A stretch of DNA of 64,000 nt from Euptelea pleiosperma. Its lineage: Eukaryota > Streptophyta > Magnoliopsida > Ranunculales > Eupteleaceae. Positions 62,800 to 64,000 of the stretch are shown here, piece by piece. Location of the stretch: positions 1-64,000 of the forward strand of contig JASUTR010000063.1 of assembly GCA_035048495.1 (NCBI GenBank), in the 5' to 3' direction. Positions within the stretch are counted from its first letter, which is position 1. Each line of letters starts with the position of its first letter. A program made the translations under genes and the position numbers. Below the pieces are notes generated by a model, which worked only from the letters and a program-made list of their open reading frames with translations, did not search any database and was not told the origin of the DNA.

Positions 62800-64000
62800 G
62801 TCAAATTTGAGACGTTGACGTACGGATGGAGCTAACTTGTTTCGACCGTCCCGAATCTTGTTCCAACACATCAAATGTGTTGAAACAATAGTAATAGAAG
62901 AGTTTGAGTCCAATCACGAGGCCCGGTTGCGAAAAAGTCACAAGTTATAGGCTTCGGAATGCAACACAGAAACTGAGTCCAATTTGAGACGTTGACGCAC
63001 GGATGGAGCTAACTTGTTTTGACTGTCCCAAATATTGTTCCAACACTTCAAATCTGTTGAAACAATAGTAATGGAAGAGTTTGAGTCTAATTATGAGGTC
63101 CGGTTACGAAAAAGTCACAAGTTATAGGCTTCTGAATGTAACACAGAAACTGAGTCCAATTTGAGACGTTGACGAACGGATGGAGCTAACTTGTTTCAAC
63201 TGTCCCGAATCTTGTTCCAACACTTCAAATATGTTGAAACAATAGTAATGGAAGAGTTTGAGTCTAATTATGAGGTCCGGTTACGAAAAAGTCATATGTT
63301 ATAGGCTTCAGAATGCAACACAGAAACTGAGTCCAATTTGAGACGTTGACGCACGGATGGAGCTAACTTGTTTTGACTGTCCCAAATATTGTTCCAACAC
63401 TTGAAATATGTTGAAACAATAGTAATGGAAGAGTTTGAGTCTAATTATGAGGTCCGGTTACGAAAAAGTCATATGTTATAGGCTTCAGAATGCAACACAG
63501 AAACTGAGTCCAATTTGAGACGTTGACGAACGGATGGAGCTAACTTGTTTCAACTGTCCCGAATCTTGTTCCAACACTTCAAATATGTTGAAACAATAGT
63601 AATGGAAGAGTTTGAGTCTAATTACGAGGTCCGGTTGCGAAAAAGTCACAAGTTATAGGCTTCGGAATGTAACACACAAACTGAGTCCAATTTGAGACAT
63701 TGACGAACGGATGGAGCTAACTTGTTTCGACTGTCCCGAATCTTGTTCCAACACTTCAAATGTGTTGAAACAATAGTAATGGAAGAATTCGAGTCTAATT
63801 ACGAGGTCCAGTTGCGAAAAAAGTCACAAGTTATAGGGTTCGGAACGTAACACACAAACTGAGTCCAATTTGAGACGTTGACGAACGGATGGAGCTAACT
63901 TGTTTTGACTGTCTCGAATCTTGTTTTAACACTTCAAATGTGTTGAAACAATAGTATTAGAAGAGTTTGAGTCCAATCACGAGGTCCGGTTGCGAAAAAG
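62800..64000 (+). repeat. 16-monomer HOR, copy 3, cut by window edge
   Basis: The first six monomers and most of the seventh of the 2,834-bp unit are present, ending shortly after TGTCTCG (63,910) at CGAAAAAG. It shares CTTCTGAATG and CACTTGAAATATG with copy 2. Private changes are GTCAAATTTG at 62,800 and GAGGCCCGG near 62,919. The array evidently continues beyond the window. Confidence 0.92.

Larger units (their letters stand above)
1..64000 (+). repeat. ~177-bp tandem satellite array, complete window
   Basis: The whole window is a head-to-tail array of one monomer, about 360 copies with no interruption. The recurrent start AGTCCAATTTGAGACG occurs at 1, 178, 355, 533, 710, 887 and 1063, giving periods of 177, 177, 178, 177, 177 and 176 bp. 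The same phase can be followed to the right edge. All copies have the same orientation. The 178-bp form has one extra A in the run after TTGCG, and the 176-bp form has lost a base near the centre. No transposon, simple-sequence tract, telomere motif, tRNA or rRNA block was seen. Monomer length and HOR organisation match what is known of centromeric or pericentromeric satellites. That role, and a plant source, are inference. The family was not recognised. Confidence 0.98.

Noticed and set aside
1..64000. Many short open frames on both strands (60-108 codons), recurring with near-identical peptides
   Set aside because: They recur with the monomer, often begin at non-ATG codons, are opened or closed by single-base variants, and include the same 59-residue period. 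They have no domain, no start context and no conservation beyond the DNA repeat itself.
1..64000. CRISPR array
   Set aside because: The whole 177-bp period is repeated. There are no short identical repeats separated by unique spacers and no cas genes.
1..64000. CENP-B box in the monomer
   Set aside because: The best resemblance is TTTCGACTGTCCCGAA, which keeps TTCG and one CG but lacks the central A and the final GGG of the conserved core on the plus strand. The minus strand reading of CCCGAATCTTG lacks the CGAA partner. Not a match.
1..64000. Transposable element or LTR insertion within the array
   Set aside because: Monomer phase is continuous throughout. I saw no non-satellite segment, target-site duplication or polypurine/primer-binding motif.
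1..64000. 5S rDNA or tRNA-derived tandem repeat
   Set aside because: No A/B/C-box arrangement of a Pol III gene and no 5S-like sequence was recognised in the monomer on either strand.
1..64000. Assignment to a named plant satellite such as the Arabidopsis 178-bp or rice CentO family
   Set aside because: Monomer length is similar, but the sequence does not resemble those families as I know them. No search could be run, so no species or family name is given.

Overview
This window is one uninterrupted block of satellite DNA. From base 1 to base 64,000 it is a head-to-tail array of a roughly 177-bp monomer, about 360 copies, all in one orientation. I found no gene, RNA gene, transposon, spacer or inversion. 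Most monomers are 177 bp, with 176- and 178-bp variants. The first monomer is 38% G+C by hand count. Monomer 1 (1-177) and monomer 2 (178-354) differ at about 17 positions, so adjacent monomers are roughly 90% alike. Copies of the multi-monomer units differ at only a handful of sites over several kb. A nucleosome-sized monomer in nested higher-order repeats (HORs) is typical of a eukaryotic centromeric or pericentromeric satellite. A flowering plant fits best, because diagnostic differences often look like C-to-T decay at CG and CHG sites, but I do not recognise the family or species.

Layout. I numbered monomer types m1 to m22 by diagnostic bases. Bases 1-5,260 are an older mosaic with 7- and 8-monomer units. 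Bases 5,261-20,341 are rearranged versions of the 22-type order, linked by long-range copies at offsets of 9,198, 10,087 and 11,504 bp. Bases 20,342-35,193 hold the clearest HOR: four successive units (A, B, C, D) of 22, 19, 22 and 21 monomers. Bases 35,194-57,120 carry a segmental duplication at an offset of 13,975 bp. Its left copy contains an extra tandem duplication of 1,768 bp and its right copy lacks 1,059 bp. Bases 57,131-64,000 are a different, 16-monomer HOR of about 2,834 bp, in two full copies and one cut by the window edge. Part of it recurs at about 46,860-48,620.

The sequence works as a record of unequal exchange. Several junction monomers are visible in which the first half matches one type and the second half another, always in register. 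Each monomer also carries an inverted repeat with 12-nt arms and a 7-nt loop, perfect in some types. Because 177 is 3 x 59, reading frames persist from monomer to monomer and give many short repeated open frames. None looks like a gene. A centromeric role is an inference from architecture and was not demonstrated.
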